A stretch of 64,000 nt of DNA from Amycolatopsis orientalis DSM 43388 (GCF_000411975.1 NZ_ASXG01000148.1:90698-154697), one strand, 5' to 3'; counted from the stretch's first letter, positions 40,476 to 52,503 are shown. The notes: generated by a model from the letters alone, not told the origin. Numbers and translations: made by a program.

Positions 40476-42104
40476 GTGCGCGGAACGCAAAGAGCACGAA
40501 CCGGAGCACTGATCGCGGCGGTCGCGGCCGCGTTGACCGGGCTGGCGGGCACTGCCGTCGCGGCGCCCGCCGATCCGGCGGCGCAGCAGGCCAAACCCGC
40601 GGAGATCGCGCGCACCGCGCCGGTCCAGTGGGAGGACTGCACCAAAGACCAGCTGCGCGGAGTCCCGGAAGACCAGGTCAAGCTGTACAGCTGCGCGCGC
40701 TACCGGGTCCCGGTCGACCACGACGACGCGTCGCTCGGCAGCATCGATCTCGCGCTGATGAAGCGCGCCGCCAAGGTTCCCGGCCAGCGGATCGGGTCGC
40801 TGTTCCTGAATCCGGGCGGTCCGGGCGGGTCGGGGCTGCGGATGCCGATCGCGGGCGAGCGCTACTTCCGCCCGCAGGTGCTCGACCGGTTCGACCTCGT
40901 CGGGTTCGACCCGCGCGGCGTCGGGGCCAGCAATCCGCTGCGCTGCTTCACCACCGCCGAGGACGCCGCGGACGTGCAGGGCCAGATGGTCCCGGTTCCC
41001 TTGTCGCGCAAGGAAATCTCCGGCACGCTCGCCGCGTACCGCGACTACGGCCAGTTCTGCCGCCGCAACGCGGGCGCGCTGCTCGATCACATGTCCACCC
41101 GCGACGTCGTGCGGGACCTCGACCAGCTGCGCGCCGCGGTCGGCGACAATCAGCTGACCTACACCGGGTTCTCCTACGGCACCCTCATCGGGTCCACCTA
41201 CGCGGCGATGTTCCCGAAGCAGACGCGGGCGATCGTGATCGACGGGAACGTCGATCCGCCGCTGCGCACCAACGACGGCGTCAGCTACGACCTCGCGCGG
41301 GCGCAGGGCTTCGAGATCGCCCTCGACGGCTTCCTCAAGCGCTGTGCCCAGGCGGGCGACAAATGCGCGTTCAGCGCGGGCGATCCGCGGGCGAAGTTCG
41401 ACGAACTGCGCGACCACGTGCGGACCGACCCGATCACGCTGCCCGACGGCACGAAGCTCGACCTCGGCACGCTGACCGGCGCGGTGTCGAGCGCGCTGTA
41501 CTCGCCGGCGCAGTTCGGCGAACTGGCGGAGGGCTTGCAGCAGGCGTACTCGGTGCTGCACCCGTCGCTGCAGGCGCAGTCCGCGCGCAAGGGCGCGCTT
41601 TCGGTGGGCCGAGGCGGTCTGCTCGACCTCGCCCCGGACAGCCCGTACACCGGCGACGACTCGTATTTCGCGGTGAACTGCGCGGACAAGCCGATGCGGA
41701 TCCGGCAGGAGCAGGTGCCGGGCATTGCGGCCAAGGCGGACCGGGAATCGCCGACGTTCGGCCGCTACCAGGTGTTCTCCGACATCGCCGCGTGCCCGGT
41801 GTGGCCCGCCGCGAAGACGTCCGACCCGTACCGCGGGCCGTGGCGCGCGAACACCGCGACGCCGGTGCTCGTGGTCAGCAACTTCTACGACCCGGCCACC
41901 CGGTACCGGTTCGGCCAGCGGATGGCCGAGGAGCTGGGCAACTCGCGGCTGCTGTCGGTCGACGCGTTCGGCCACTGCATCCTCGGCAGCGCGCGGGGCG
42001 TGGACGACGCGACGGCCGCGTACCTCATCGACCTGAAGGCGCCCGCCGACGGTCAGGTGTTCCAGCCGGACCGGCAGCCCTTCACGACGCCCGCGAAGGG
42101 CTGA
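40476..42104 (+). CDS. Secreted tripeptidyl aminopeptidase-like alpha/beta hydrolase
   Basis: A 542-residue secreted peptidase of the Streptomyces Tap/SlpD/SlpE type (family S33). A signal peptide covers about residues 1-32 (GALIAAVAAALTGLAGTAVA). The mature part has GSLFLNPGGPGGSGL (oxyanion region), the nucleophile in LTYTGFSYGTLIGSTYA, and the C-terminal domain TPVLVVSNFYDPATRYRFG with catalytic Asp, then VDAFGHCILGS with the His. It should remove tripeptides from the N-terminus of proteins outside the cell. I prefer GTG at 40476 (GGGGAG upstream) to GTG at 40452. Confidence 0.92.
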   Translation: MRGTQRARTGALIAAVAAALTGLAGTAVAAPADPAAQQAKPAEIARTAPVQWEDCTKDQLRGVPEDQVKLYSCARYRVPVDHDDASLGSIDLALMKRAAKVPGQRIGSLFLNPGGPGGSGLRMPIAGERYFRPQVLDRFDLVGFDPRGVGASNPLRCFTTAEDAADVQGQMVPVPLSRKEISGTLAAYRDYGQFCRRNAGALLDHMSTRDVVRDLDQLRAAVGDNQLTYTGFSYGTLIGSTYAAMFPKQTRAIVIDGNVDPPLRTNDGVSYDLARAQGFEIALDGFLKRCAQAGDKCAFSAGDPRAKFDELRDHVRTDPITLPDGTKLDLGTLTGAVSSALYSPAQFGELAEGLQQAYSVLHPSLQAQSARKGALSVGRGGLLDLAPDSPYTGDDSYFAVNCADKPMRIRQEQVPGIAAKADRESPTFGRYQVFSDIAACPVWPAAKTSDPYRGPWRANTATPVLVVSNFYDPATRYRFGQRMAEELGNSRLLSVDAFGHCILGSARGVDDATAAYLIDLKAPADGQVFQPDRQPFTTPAKG

Positions 42105-42210
42105 TCGGTTGATCTTCGGCCCGGAACCGGGCATAACGGCACAACCCTCTTGTCAGTGCCCGGCGGATCGGTGAAAGTGTCCGCCAGAAGTTCACCTGAG
42201 GGGAGTTGAC

Positions 42211-43350
42211 GTGCGGCGCTGGGCGGGCGGGTTCGGCGCGGCGGCGGTCCTTGCCGGGACCGCGGTGCTCGCGAGCTGTTCCGGCTCGCCCGCCCAGCCC
42301 GGCCCAATCCAGGTTTCGCGCTCGGCCTGCGGCGACGGCTGGACCGCGCCGCCGGCCGGGCCGCAGACCCTGCAGGTCCGCAACAACGCCGCCGTCACCA
42401 TGGAAATCGACCTCGTCGACCCGGCCACCGGCACGGTCTTCGGGGAACTGGAAGGCGTCGGCCCGGGCACGACGCGCGCGCTGCCGGTCAACTTCGGCAA
42501 CGGCGCGTACGCCCTGCGTTGCGCACCCGAAGACGGCACGCCGTTCGTCGGCCCGACCGTGCACGTCACCGGCGGCGCGGACCGTCCGGGCCCGGCCGTG
42601 GTGCCGGTGACCAACGCGGATCTGCTCGGTCCGCTGAAGCAGTACCACGCCTATGTCGCCGACGGGCTCGGCACGCTCACCGGCCAGACCGCGGCGCTGG
42701 CACGAGCCGTCCGTTCGGGCGATCGCGGGGCCGCGCAGCAAGCTTGGCTCACCGCGCATCTCACCTACGAGCGCCTCGGCGCCGCCTACCACGCCTTCGG
42801 CGATTCGGACGGGGCGATCAACGGCACCACCGCCGGGTTGCCCGCCGGCACCGCCGATCCGGGGTTCACCGGCTTCCATCGCCTGGAAAACGGCTTGTGG
42901 CACAACGAAGCGATGCCCGCGCTGAGCCCGATCGCCGATCAGCTCGACCAGGCGGTCCAGAAGCTGCGCACCTCGTTCGCCGACGCGCAGATCGACCAGA
43001 ACGACCTCGGCCTGCGCGCCCACGAAATCATGGAAAACACCCTGCAGTTCGAGCTGACCGGCCGTACCGACTACGGCAGCGGCTCCACCTTGGCGACTGC
43101 GCGCGCGAACCTCGCCGGGACGCGCGCGGTGCTCGAGGTGCTGCGCCCGCTGCTGGCCACGCGCTTTCCCGGTCTGAAGGACCTGGACGGGTGGATCGCC
43201 CGCACCGAGCACGACCTCGAAGCGGTCTCGGGGAAGCCATTGTCCGCTTTGGACCGCAAGCAGCGGCAGCGGATCAACGCCGACGTCTCGGAGCTGACCG
43301 AGCGGCTGGCCCCGGTCGCGGCGATCGCCGAGCCGAGGAGGGTCTCGTGA
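42211..43350 (+). CDS. efeO: Iron uptake lipoprotein EfeO
   Basis: A 379-residue protein with lipobox VLASCSG (residues 19-25), a cupredoxin-like domain (LQVRNNAAVTMEIDLVDPAT) and an imelysin/M75 domain with the H-x-x-E type motif in WLTAHLTYERLGAAY, plus FTGFHRLENGLW and LRAHEIMENTLQFEL. EfeO binds ferrous or ferric iron outside the membrane for the EfeUOB importer. GTG at 42211 has GGGGAG upstream. Its stop overlaps the efeB start. I see no typical iron-regulator box upstream. Confidence 0.95.
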   Translation: MRRWAGGFGAAAVLAGTAVLASCSGSPAQPGPIQVSRSACGDGWTAPPAGPQTLQVRNNAAVTMEIDLVDPATGTVFGELEGVGPGTTRALPVNFGNGAYALRCAPEDGTPFVGPTVHVTGGADRPGPAVVPVTNADLLGPLKQYHAYVADGLGTLTGQTAALARAVRSGDRGAAQQAWLTAHLTYERLGAAYHAFGDSDGAINGTTAGLPAGTADPGFTGFHRLENGLWHNEAMPALSPIADQLDQAVQKLRTSFADAQIDQNDLGLRAHEIMENTLQFELTGRTDYGSGSTLATARANLAGTRAVLEVLRPLLATRFPGLKDLDGWIARTEHDLEAVSGKPLSALDRKQRQRINADVSELTERLAPVAAIAEPRRVS

Positions 43351-44507
43351 CTCTGGGACGCCGCGCCTTCCTCCGCGGAGCCGCGGCCGCCGGCGCCGGC
43401 GCGGGTTTGACCGGTCTGGCCGGAAGCGCGACGGCGGCCGGGGGAGCGGTGCCGTTCCACGGTCCCCGGCAGACGGCCGTCCTGGCGGAACCCGCGAGGC
43501 ATTCGGTCGTCGCCGCGTTCGACGTCGTCGCGGAAAACCGCGCCGAACTCGCCGAACTGCTCAAGGAACTCACCGCCCGCGCGCGGTTCCTCACCAGCGG
43601 CGGCGCCCCCGCGTCGGTCGGGATCACCGGGCCGCCCGCGGACTCCGGCGTGCTCGGTCCGGAAGTCCCGAAAGGCGAGCTTTCGGTGCTCGTGGGCGCG
43701 GGCGCGTCGTTGTTCGACGACCGGTACGGGCTCGCCGCGCGCAAACCGCCGAAGCTCAAGCAGATGCCGATGTTCCCGGACGACGCTCTCGATCCGCAGT
43801 GGTGCCACGGCGACCTCAGCCTCGTCCTCAACGCCGCCGAACCGGACACCGTGCTCCACGCGTTGCGCGACATCGCCCGCGCAACGCGCGGCGGGATGCA
43901 GCTGCGCTGGAAGATCGACGGGTTCAGCTCGCCGCCGCGCCCGTCCGGGACACCGCGCAACCTGCTCGGGTTCAAGGACGGCACCTCGAATCCCGGACCG
44001 TCCGAAGCGGACAGTCTCGTGTGGACGGATGACGGCGGCAGCTACCAGGTGATCCGGCTGATCCGGATGCTGGTCGAGTTCTGGGACCGGGTGTCGCTGT
44101 CGGAGCAGGAGAACATGATCGGCCGCCGCCGCGACACCGGCGCGCCGCTCGACGGCGCGGCCGAACAGGACGTCCCGCGCTACGCCGAGGACCCGATCGG
44201 CACGGTCATCCCGCTGACCAGCCACATCCGGCTCGCGAACCCGCGCACCCCGCAGACCGACGGGCAGCGGATCCTGCGCCGCGCGGTCAACTACGACCGC
44301 GGCGTGGATTCGAACGGCAACCTCGACCTGGGTCTTGTTTTCACCTGCTACCAGCGCGACCTCGAGCAGCAGTTCGAGGCCGTGCAGAAGCGGCTCGCCG
44401 GGGAGCCGCTCACCGACTACGTCTCGCCGTTCGGGGGCGGGTATTTCCACCTGTTCCCGGGCGTAACGGATCCGGCCGACCACTACGGCCGGGCACTGCT
44501 GGGTTGA
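43347..44507 (+). CDS. efeB: Dye-decolorizing heme peroxidase EfeB
   Basis: A 386-residue DyP-type peroxidase. The N-terminus LGRRAFLRGAAAAGAGAG is a Tat signal with the twin Arg. LLGFKDGTSNPG is the GxxDG motif of DyP proteins, and ENMIGRRRDTGAPLDG and SHIRLANPRTP lie in the heme region. It is exported folded and acts with EfeO in iron acquisition, proposed to oxidise ferrous iron or release heme iron. The GTG overlaps the efeO stop (GTGA). No efeU permease gene follows. Confidence 0.95.
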   Translation: MTLGRRAFLRGAAAAGAGAGLTGLAGSATAAGGAVPFHGPRQTAVLAEPARHSVVAAFDVVAENRAELAELLKELTARARFLTSGGAPASVGITGPPADSGVLGPEVPKGELSVLVGAGASLFDDRYGLAARKPPKLKQMPMFPDDALDPQWCHGDLSLVLNAAEPDTVLHALRDIARATRGGMQLRWKIDGFSSPPRPSGTPRNLLGFKDGTSNPGPSEADSLVWTDDGGSYQVIRLIRMLVEFWDRVSLSEQENMIGRRRDTGAPLDGAAEQDVPRYAEDPIGTVIPLTSHIRLANPRTPQTDGQRILRRAVNYDRGVDSNGNLDLGLVFTCYQRDLEQQFEAVQKRLAGEPLTDYVSPFGGGYFHLFPGVTDPADHYGRALLG

Positions 44508-44535
44508 TGCTGGGCTGAGCGGAAGGAGTTCTGCA

Positions 44536-46140
44536 GTGAAGCGGACCAGGAAGCGGGCCGCCGCGGCGGCCGCGCTGGCGGCGACCGCGGCGCTGGCCGC
44601 GGCGTGCGCGAGCAGTTCGGCGTCGACCCCGGCCCCGGCGCACGCGATACCCGCCGAGACGTTCGCGACGGCGACGCCGATCAAGCACGTCGTGGTGATC
44701 TTCGGCGAGAACATCTCCTTCGACCACTACTTCGGCGCCTATCCGAACGCCACCAACGAAAACGGCACCCCGTTCCACGCCGCGCCCGGCACCCCGAAGG
44801 TCAACGGCCTCACCCCGGACCTGCTGCGGCACAACCCGAACGCCTACAACCCGAAGCGGCTGAGCCCGGACCACGCGCTCACCTGCGACCAGGCGCACGA
44901 CTACAACAAGGAACAGGCCGCCGTCAACGGCGGCAAGATGGACAAGTTCGTCGAGTACACCGAGAAGGACAAGTGCACCGGACAGCCCGTGCTGTTCGGG
45001 GAGCCCGGCCTGGTGATGGACTACTTCGACGGCAACACCGTCACCGCGATGTGGAACTACGCCCAGCATTACGCGCTGAACGACAATTCCTTCGACACTG
45101 TTTTCGGCCCGTCCAGCCCCGGCGCGGTCAACCTGGTCTCCGGCCAGACGCACGGCCTGCAGCCGGTCGATTCGGTCACCGGCGAGCCGAAGGTCGACCC
45201 GCGCACGGCGGCCTCGCCGGACGCGCACGGCGTCGGCACCATGATCACCGACCCGGACCCGGCCTTCGACGACTGCTCGGACAAGAACCACACCGCGACC
45301 GACAACCTCGGCGCGTTCCAGGGGCGCAACGTCGGCGACCTGCTGAACGCGCGCGGCGTCACCTGGGGCTGGTTCGAGGGCGGATTCCGGCCGACCGGGG
45401 AGGCGAACGGGTACGCGGTGTGCGGGACCAAGCACGCGAATGTGGGCGGCCAGGCGTCGGTCGACTACAGCCCGCACCACGAACCGTTCCAGTACTACCA
45501 GTCGACTGCGAACCGGAAGCATCTGCCGCCGTCGTCGTTGTCCGCGGTGGGGCAGCAGGACCAGGCGAACCATCAGTACGACGTCCGGGACTTCAACGAC
45601 GCGCTCGCGGCCGGGACGATGCCGGCGGTGAGTTTCTTGAAGGCTCCGGAGTACCAGGACGGGCACGCGGGTTACTCGGATCCGTTGGACGAACAGGCTT
45701 TCGTGGCCGACGAGATCAACCGGATCCAGGCTTCGCCGCAGTGGAAGAACACGGCGATCGTGCTGGCGTACGACGATTCGGACGGGTGGTACGACCATGT
45801 CGCGCCGAAGATCGTCAACGGCTCGCACGACGCGGCGCAGGACAGTTCGGTGTGCACCTCGAAGCCGGTGAAGCTGGGCGGATTCGCGGATCGGTGCGGG
45901 TACGGTCCGCGGCTGCCGCTGCTGGTGATTTCGCCGTACAGCAAGGTGAATCATGTCGACCACACGATGACGGATCAGACTTCGGTGCTGCGGTTCATCG
46001 AGGACAACTGGCATCTGGGGCGGATCGGCGGCGGGTCGTTCGACGTGCTGGCGGCTCCGCTGACCGGGATGTTCGACTTCGCGCATCCGGACGCGAAGCC
46101 GCTGAAGCTGGATCCGAAGACGGGCGCGGTGGTTGGTTGA
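44536..46140 (+). CDS. Phospholipase C/acid phosphatase family lipoprotein
   Basis: A 534-residue secreted phosphoesterase. An N-terminal lipoprotein signal ends LAAACAS. IKHVVVIFGENISFDHYFG has the metal- and substrate-binding residues typical of bacterial phospholipase C and AcpA-type acid phosphatases. MPAVSFLKAPEYQDGHAGY, AIVLAYDDSDGWYDHVAPK and LLVISPYSKVNHVDHTMTDQ complete the site. AAGGAG lies seven bases before the GTG. It may share a transcript with efeOB (28 bp gap). The 3' half is richer in G- and T-ending codons than the 5' half. Confidence 0.93.
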   Translation: MKRTRKRAAAAAALAATAALAAACASSSASTPAPAHAIPAETFATATPIKHVVVIFGENISFDHYFGAYPNATNENGTPFHAAPGTPKVNGLTPDLLRHNPNAYNPKRLSPDHALTCDQAHDYNKEQAAVNGGKMDKFVEYTEKDKCTGQPVLFGEPGLVMDYFDGNTVTAMWNYAQHYALNDNSFDTVFGPSSPGAVNLVSGQTHGLQPVDSVTGEPKVDPRTAASPDAHGVGTMITDPDPAFDDCSDKNHTATDNLGAFQGRNVGDLLNARGVTWGWFEGGFRPTGEANGYAVCGTKHANVGGQASVDYSPHHEPFQYYQSTANRKHLPPSSLSAVGQQDQANHQYDVRDFNDALAAGTMPAVSFLKAPEYQDGHAGYSDPLDEQAFVADEINRIQASPQWKNTAIVLAYDDSDGWYDHVAPKIVNGSHDAAQDSSVCTSKPVKLGGFADRCGYGPRLPLLVISPYSKVNHVDHTMTDQTSVLRFIEDNWHLGRIGGGSFDVLAAPLTGMFDFAHPDAKPLKLDPKTGAVVG

Positions 46141-46147
46141 GGGGGCG

Positions 46148-46317
46148 GCTCGTCGCCTGGCGGCGACATTGCGCCTCGTCCGGCGTGGGGCACCCCGAAG
46201 CTGGATTGTGCTGACGGACGGCGGGTGCTTGTCAAGGCGGGAAAGATGCCTTGACAAGCACCCGCCGTCCGCAGTCTGGCTTCGTATCGGGGTGCGGGGG
46301 AGGGCTGGGTGCCTCGC
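46148..46317 (+). repeat. Structured dispersed repeat, copy 2
   Basis: It starts seven bases after the stop of the phosphoesterase gene. It has the leading hairpin GTCGCCTGGCGGCGAC, the outer stem (GCACCCCGAAGC with GCTTCGTATCGGGGTGC) and a central hairpin (46215-46271) with a perfect 24-bp stem and the loop GGGAAAGAT. The mid-stem GACGGCGGG pairs perfectly but differs from copies 1 and 3. It lies between convergent genes, so it can also serve as a two-way terminator. Confidence 0.93.
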
Positions 46318-46416
46318 TGGTTGGGTGCGCGGGCTGCGGTTGGGTGGTCGTGAGGGGCGGAAACCAGCGTGGCCCGCCCGGGGAGAACCCGGGCGGGCCA
46401 CGACTTGGTCAGACCG

Positions 46417-49224
<2,808 letters not shown>

Positions 49225-49381
49225 GTCTAACTCCAGTGGCATGGATTCCACGCCGCAGCCGGCGTTTCCTCCCGGGTCAGTTCGGTGTCGTATCCGGGTC
49301 GTCGGGTCGACCCTGGCGAGTCTTGCGCACCCCCACCGTAGGACCGGAACCGGGAGGGCACACCTCGTCTTCTCGCCGCAA

Positions 49382-49410
49382 ACAGTACGCGTGTCCTGTA
49401 TTTCGTTCAA
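49382..49410 (-). promoter_or_regulatory. acnA promoter with overlapping AcnR-type operator
   Basis: On the minus strand TTGAAC (49405-49410), a 17-bp spacer and TACTGT (49382-49387) form a good vegetative promoter. The plus strand at 49383-49398 reads CAGTACGCGTGTCCTG; compared with CAGNAC-N3-C-GTACTG it differs in one arm base and in the spacer C. The operator covers the -10 element, as expected for a repressor. The rest of the 360-bp gap to the ripA-like gene shows no other clear signal. Confidence 0.72.
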
Positions 49411-49584
49411 GACGACACGCGGAGTGACGTGCGCCATCCGGACACGCCGTCCCGCCGCGTCCCCCGAACAGGGGAAATGATCTCCGCGGTGTGTAAGTTC
49501 TTCCTGAGGCTTGTGATAGTGGTGTGACTGCAGTGGTACGCGGTGTGCCCGCGGGACGGCGGCGGGCGAGCGGAGGTGGCGGGC

Positions 49585-50955
49585 GTGAGGGTCCGGCGGG
49601 GACGGTCCGGGACGGCGGGCGCGCTGGCGCGCGGCGCGGGAGCCCGGCGCGGCCTGACGGTCGCCGCAGTCGCCCTGACGGCGCTGCTCGGCGCGACGGG
49701 GACCGGGCTCGCGGTGCCTCCGCCGCCGCCCAACCCGAGCGATTCGGCGATCGATTCGGCCAAGGGCGACGCCAACGCGAAAGCGGGCGAGGTCGGCCGG
49801 CTCACCAATCAGCTCGCCCAGGCCGAGCAGAAGCTCAGCGCGCTGCAGGATGACGTCGAGCTGAAGCAGGAACAGGCCATGAAGGCCCTGGTCGACCTGC
49901 AGACCGCGCAGGACGAGGCGGCACAGGCGCGCAACGACGCGAAGTCCGCGCGCCAGGAGGCGGACGCCGCGGCCGGCGCGATCGAGAAGGCCCGCGAGGA
50001 CGCGAAGAAGTTCGCCGCCGCCAGCTTCGAGCAGGGCAGCACGATCGGGTCGATCTCGGCGTACCTGACCTCGGAGAGTCCGAAGGACCTGCTCGCTCGC
50101 GCCCAGCTGCTCGACGCCATCGGCGGCTCGCGGCTCAACGCGATGGACCGGCTCCAGCAGGCGCAGACCGAGAAGGCCAACAAGGACTCCGCCGCGCGCA
50201 AGGCGGTCGAGCTCGCGCAGCAGAAGCAGGACGCGGCCGACCGGGCGAAGGGCGCCGCGGACGCCGCGCAGTCCGCCGCCGTGGCCGCGCAGCAGGCCCA
50301 GGCCGCGCAGAACACGCAGCTGGAAGCCAACAAGGCCTCCGTCGAGCAGCAGCTGTACGCCGCGCAGGCGAAGGTCAACGGCCTGCAGGGGCAGCGCCAG
50401 CGGTACCAGGACTGGCTCGCGCAGAAACAGCGCGAGGACGAGGAGCGCGCGCGGCAGGCGGCGCTGCGGGCGGCCGCGGCGAACAACGACGACAACGGCG
50501 GAGGGAGCGGCGGGAGCCCGTCCCCGGCGGCGGGCAGCTCGATCGAAGCGGTGATCGCGCGGGCGCTGTCCAAGGTGGGCATGCCGTATGCGTGGGGCGG
50601 CGGCAACGGCAGCGGCCCGACCCGCGGCATCCGCGACGGCGGCGTGGCCGACAGTTACGGCGACTACCGCAAGATCGGCTTCGACTGCTCCGGCCTGATG
50701 ATCTACGCCTTCGCCGGCGTGCAGGGCCTGCCGCACTACAGCGGCTACCAGTACACCTCGGGCCGCCGGGTGCCGCTTTCGCAGATGCGCCGCGGCGACA
50801 TGCTGTTCTGGGGCAACTCGGGCAACATCCACCACGTCGCGCTGTACCTGGGCAACGGCCAGATGGTCGAGGCCCCGGAGTCGGGTTCGTACGTGCGCGT
50901 GGTGCCGGTCCGCTACGGCGGCATCATGCCGTACGCGACGCGGCTCATCGGCTGA
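49585..50955 (+). CDS. NlpC/P60 peptidoglycan endopeptidase, RipA-like
   Basis: A 456-residue secreted protein. After a signal peptide (about residues 1-45, ending GLAVPPPPP) comes a long coiled coil (residues 55-300, rich in Ala, Gln, Lys and Glu), a Gly/Ser linker, and the NlpC/P60 domain: IARALSKVGMPYAWGGGNG, IGFDCSGLMIYAFAGVQG (catalytic Cys) and NIHHVALYLGNGQMVEAP (His). It should cut stem peptides between septating cells. GTG 49585 has GGAGG eight bases upstream. It overlaps the convergent GNAT gene by 11 bp. Position next to acnA matches ripA in mycobacteria. Confidence 0.92.
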   Translation: MRVRRGRSGTAGALARGAGARRGLTVAAVALTALLGATGTGLAVPPPPPNPSDSAIDSAKGDANAKAGEVGRLTNQLAQAEQKLSALQDDVELKQEQAMKALVDLQTAQDEAAQARNDAKSARQEADAAAGAIEKAREDAKKFAAASFEQGSTIGSISAYLTSESPKDLLARAQLLDAIGGSRLNAMDRLQQAQTEKANKDSAARKAVELAQQKQDAADRAKGAADAAQSAAVAAQQAQAAQNTQLEANKASVEQQLYAAQAKVNGLQGQRQRYQDWLAQKQREDEERARQAALRAAAANNDDNGGGSGGSPSPAAGSSIEAVIARALSKVGMPYAWGGGNGSGPTRGIRDGGVADSYGDYRKIGFDCSGLMIYAFAGVQGLPHYSGYQYTSGRRVPLSQMRRGDMLFWGNSGNIHHVALYLGNGQMVEAPESGSYVRVVPVRYGGIMPYATRLIG

Positions 50956-51739
50956 ACGGGCTCCACACGTACGGCGTCGTTTCGGTGACCGCGGTGAAGC
51001 CGAGCCGTTCCAGGATCGGACGGCTCGTCGGCAGCGCGTCGACCTGCAGGTACCTGACCCCGCGAGCGCGCGCCGCGCCGACCCGGCGCGCCACCAGCGC
51101 CCGGTAGAGGCCGCGCCCGCGCCATTCGGGCAGCGTCGCGCCGCCCCACAGGCCGGCGAACCCGGTGCCGGGCACCAGCTCCAGCCGGGACGCGGCGACG
51201 AACCGCCCGTCCGCTTCGGCCACGACGTGCGTGGTGGTTCCGGCGTCGGCGCGAGCCCGGGCGAGCAGATCCGCGGCGACGGCGGCTTCGTCATGGCCGA
51301 ACACCGACGCCGACAGCGTCGCGATGCGCAGCAGATCGTCGGGGCTGCCGGCTTCTCGCACGACGACGTCGGCCGACGGCGGCGCCGAGGCGGCGACCGC
51401 GTCCAGCGGCGCGATCAGGACGGTTTCGGTTTCCTCCGGGGCGAATCCGGCGGCGAGCAACCGCTCCGGCAGTTCCGCGGGACGGTCGTGGCCGCGGGTC
51501 TTCCATTCGAACTCCTCGCCGCGGGCGGCGAAGAACGCGATCTGGCGGGCGATCAGCTCGTCGAGCGCCTCGCCGGTCACGCCCAGGTCGGGCGGGCCCG
51601 AGACGAACCCGCGCCGGCCGCCGGTGAGGCGGGCGAGCGGGCCGTCGACGGTGAGCTGCTGCCCGGGTTCGGCCTGGGTCAGTTCGGCTCGGCGGACTTC
51701 GCGGTCGTAAGCGGCGAGCAGCCGCGCGGCGTCGGGCAC
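50945..51739 (-). CDS. GNAT-family N-acetyltransferase
   Basis: A 264-residue protein with an N-terminal extension of about 120 residues and a C-terminal GNAT domain: ATLSASVFGHDEAAVAADLL, ASRLELVPGTGFAGLWGGAT (strands 3-4) and LPEWRGRGLYRALVARRVG, which holds the acetyl-CoA pyrophosphate loop. The closing YLQVDALPTSRPILERLGF is typical. The acceptor is unknown. Start is a GTG at 51739 with a poor ribosome site; a TTG four codons upstream is possible. Confidence 0.85.
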   Translation of the reverse strand: MPDAARLLAAYDREVRRAELTQAEPGQQLTVDGPLARLTGGRRGFVSGPPDLGVTGEALDELIARQIAFFAARGEEFEWKTRGHDRPAELPERLLAAGFAPEETETVLIAPLDAVAASAPPSADVVVREAGSPDDLLRIATLSASVFGHDEAAVAADLLARARADAGTTTHVVAEADGRFVAASRLELVPGTGFAGLWGGATLPEWRGRGLYRALVARRVGAARARGVRYLQVDALPTSRPILERLGFTAVTETTPYVWSPFSR

Positions 51740-51833
51740 GCCCGGCAACCTAACGCGCGCGGTCCCGGGAGCGCGCGCGGGTTTCCCGGCGCCCCTGCTG
51801 CGCGGCGCTTCCCGCACCAGGCACCCTGGACCC

Positions 51834-52391
51834 ATGACTCAGCCTTCCCGGTTCGCCGGGATCGTCCTGGCCGGCGGCTCCGCGCGCCGATTGTCCGGAG
51901 TGGACAAGCCGGAGCTGCGGGTCGGCGGGATCTCCTTGCTGGGCCGGGCGGTCGAGGCGCTGGCCGGCGCGGACCCGGTCGTGGTGTGCGGCCCGCGGCG
52001 GCCGGGATACGACACGGTCGTCTGGACGCGCGAAGCCGTTCCCGGCGCCGGGCCGGTCGCGGCCCTGGCCGCGGGGCTGGAGTCCGTGGGGGACGCGGAG
52101 CTCGTCGTGCTGCTCGCCGCTGATCTCCCCGGGATCCGGCGCTCCACTGTGGACCGGCTGCGGTCCGCAGTGGCCGGCGCGGACGGCGCGGTGCTCGTCG
52201 ATGCGGCGGGGGAGCGGCAATGGCTGGTGAGCGCTTGGCGCGCCGCGGCATTGCGGCAGGCGATGCCGGAGCGCCCGGAAAACGCGTCGCTGCGCCGGAC
52301 GCTGCGCGGGATGCGGCTGGCGGAGGTCGCTGCCGAACCCGGCGAGAGCGACGACATCGACACGCCGGAGGACCTGGAAAAGCACCGCTGA
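51834..52391 (+). CDS. mobA: MobA-like NTP transferase
   Basis: A 185-residue protein with FAGIVLAGGSARRLSGVDKP, the GTP-binding loop and Lys of MobA, then VVCGPRRPGYDTVVWTRE, GAGPVAALAAGLE and VVLLAADLPGIRRSTVDRLR. It would attach GMP to molybdopterin to form the molybdopterin guanine dinucleotide cofactor. No other molybdenum cofactor genes are nearby, so a related nucleotidyltransferase role is possible. Confidence 0.87.
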   Translation: MTQPSRFAGIVLAGGSARRLSGVDKPELRVGGISLLGRAVEALAGADPVVVCGPRRPGYDTVVWTREAVPGAGPVAALAAGLESVGDAELVVLLAADLPGIRRSTVDRLRSAVAGADGAVLVDAAGERQWLVSAWRAAALRQAMPERPENASLRRTLRGMRLAEVAAEPGESDDIDTPEDLEKHR

Positions 52392-52503
52392 CCCGGGCTT
52401 CACAGCTGTCACACCGGCGATGCGATTGGCTGCCGTCGCGGGAAGTCCGTGACCCAGTAGGGTCGCGGGCGAGCACGCGGACGTGGAAACCCCTGGAGGA
52501 AGA

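Noticed and set aside
49400..49584. Cyclic di-AMP (ydaO) riboswitch before the NlpC/P60 gene
   Set aside because: Such switches precede some actinobacterial wall hydrolase genes, but I could not find the conserved core sequences here.
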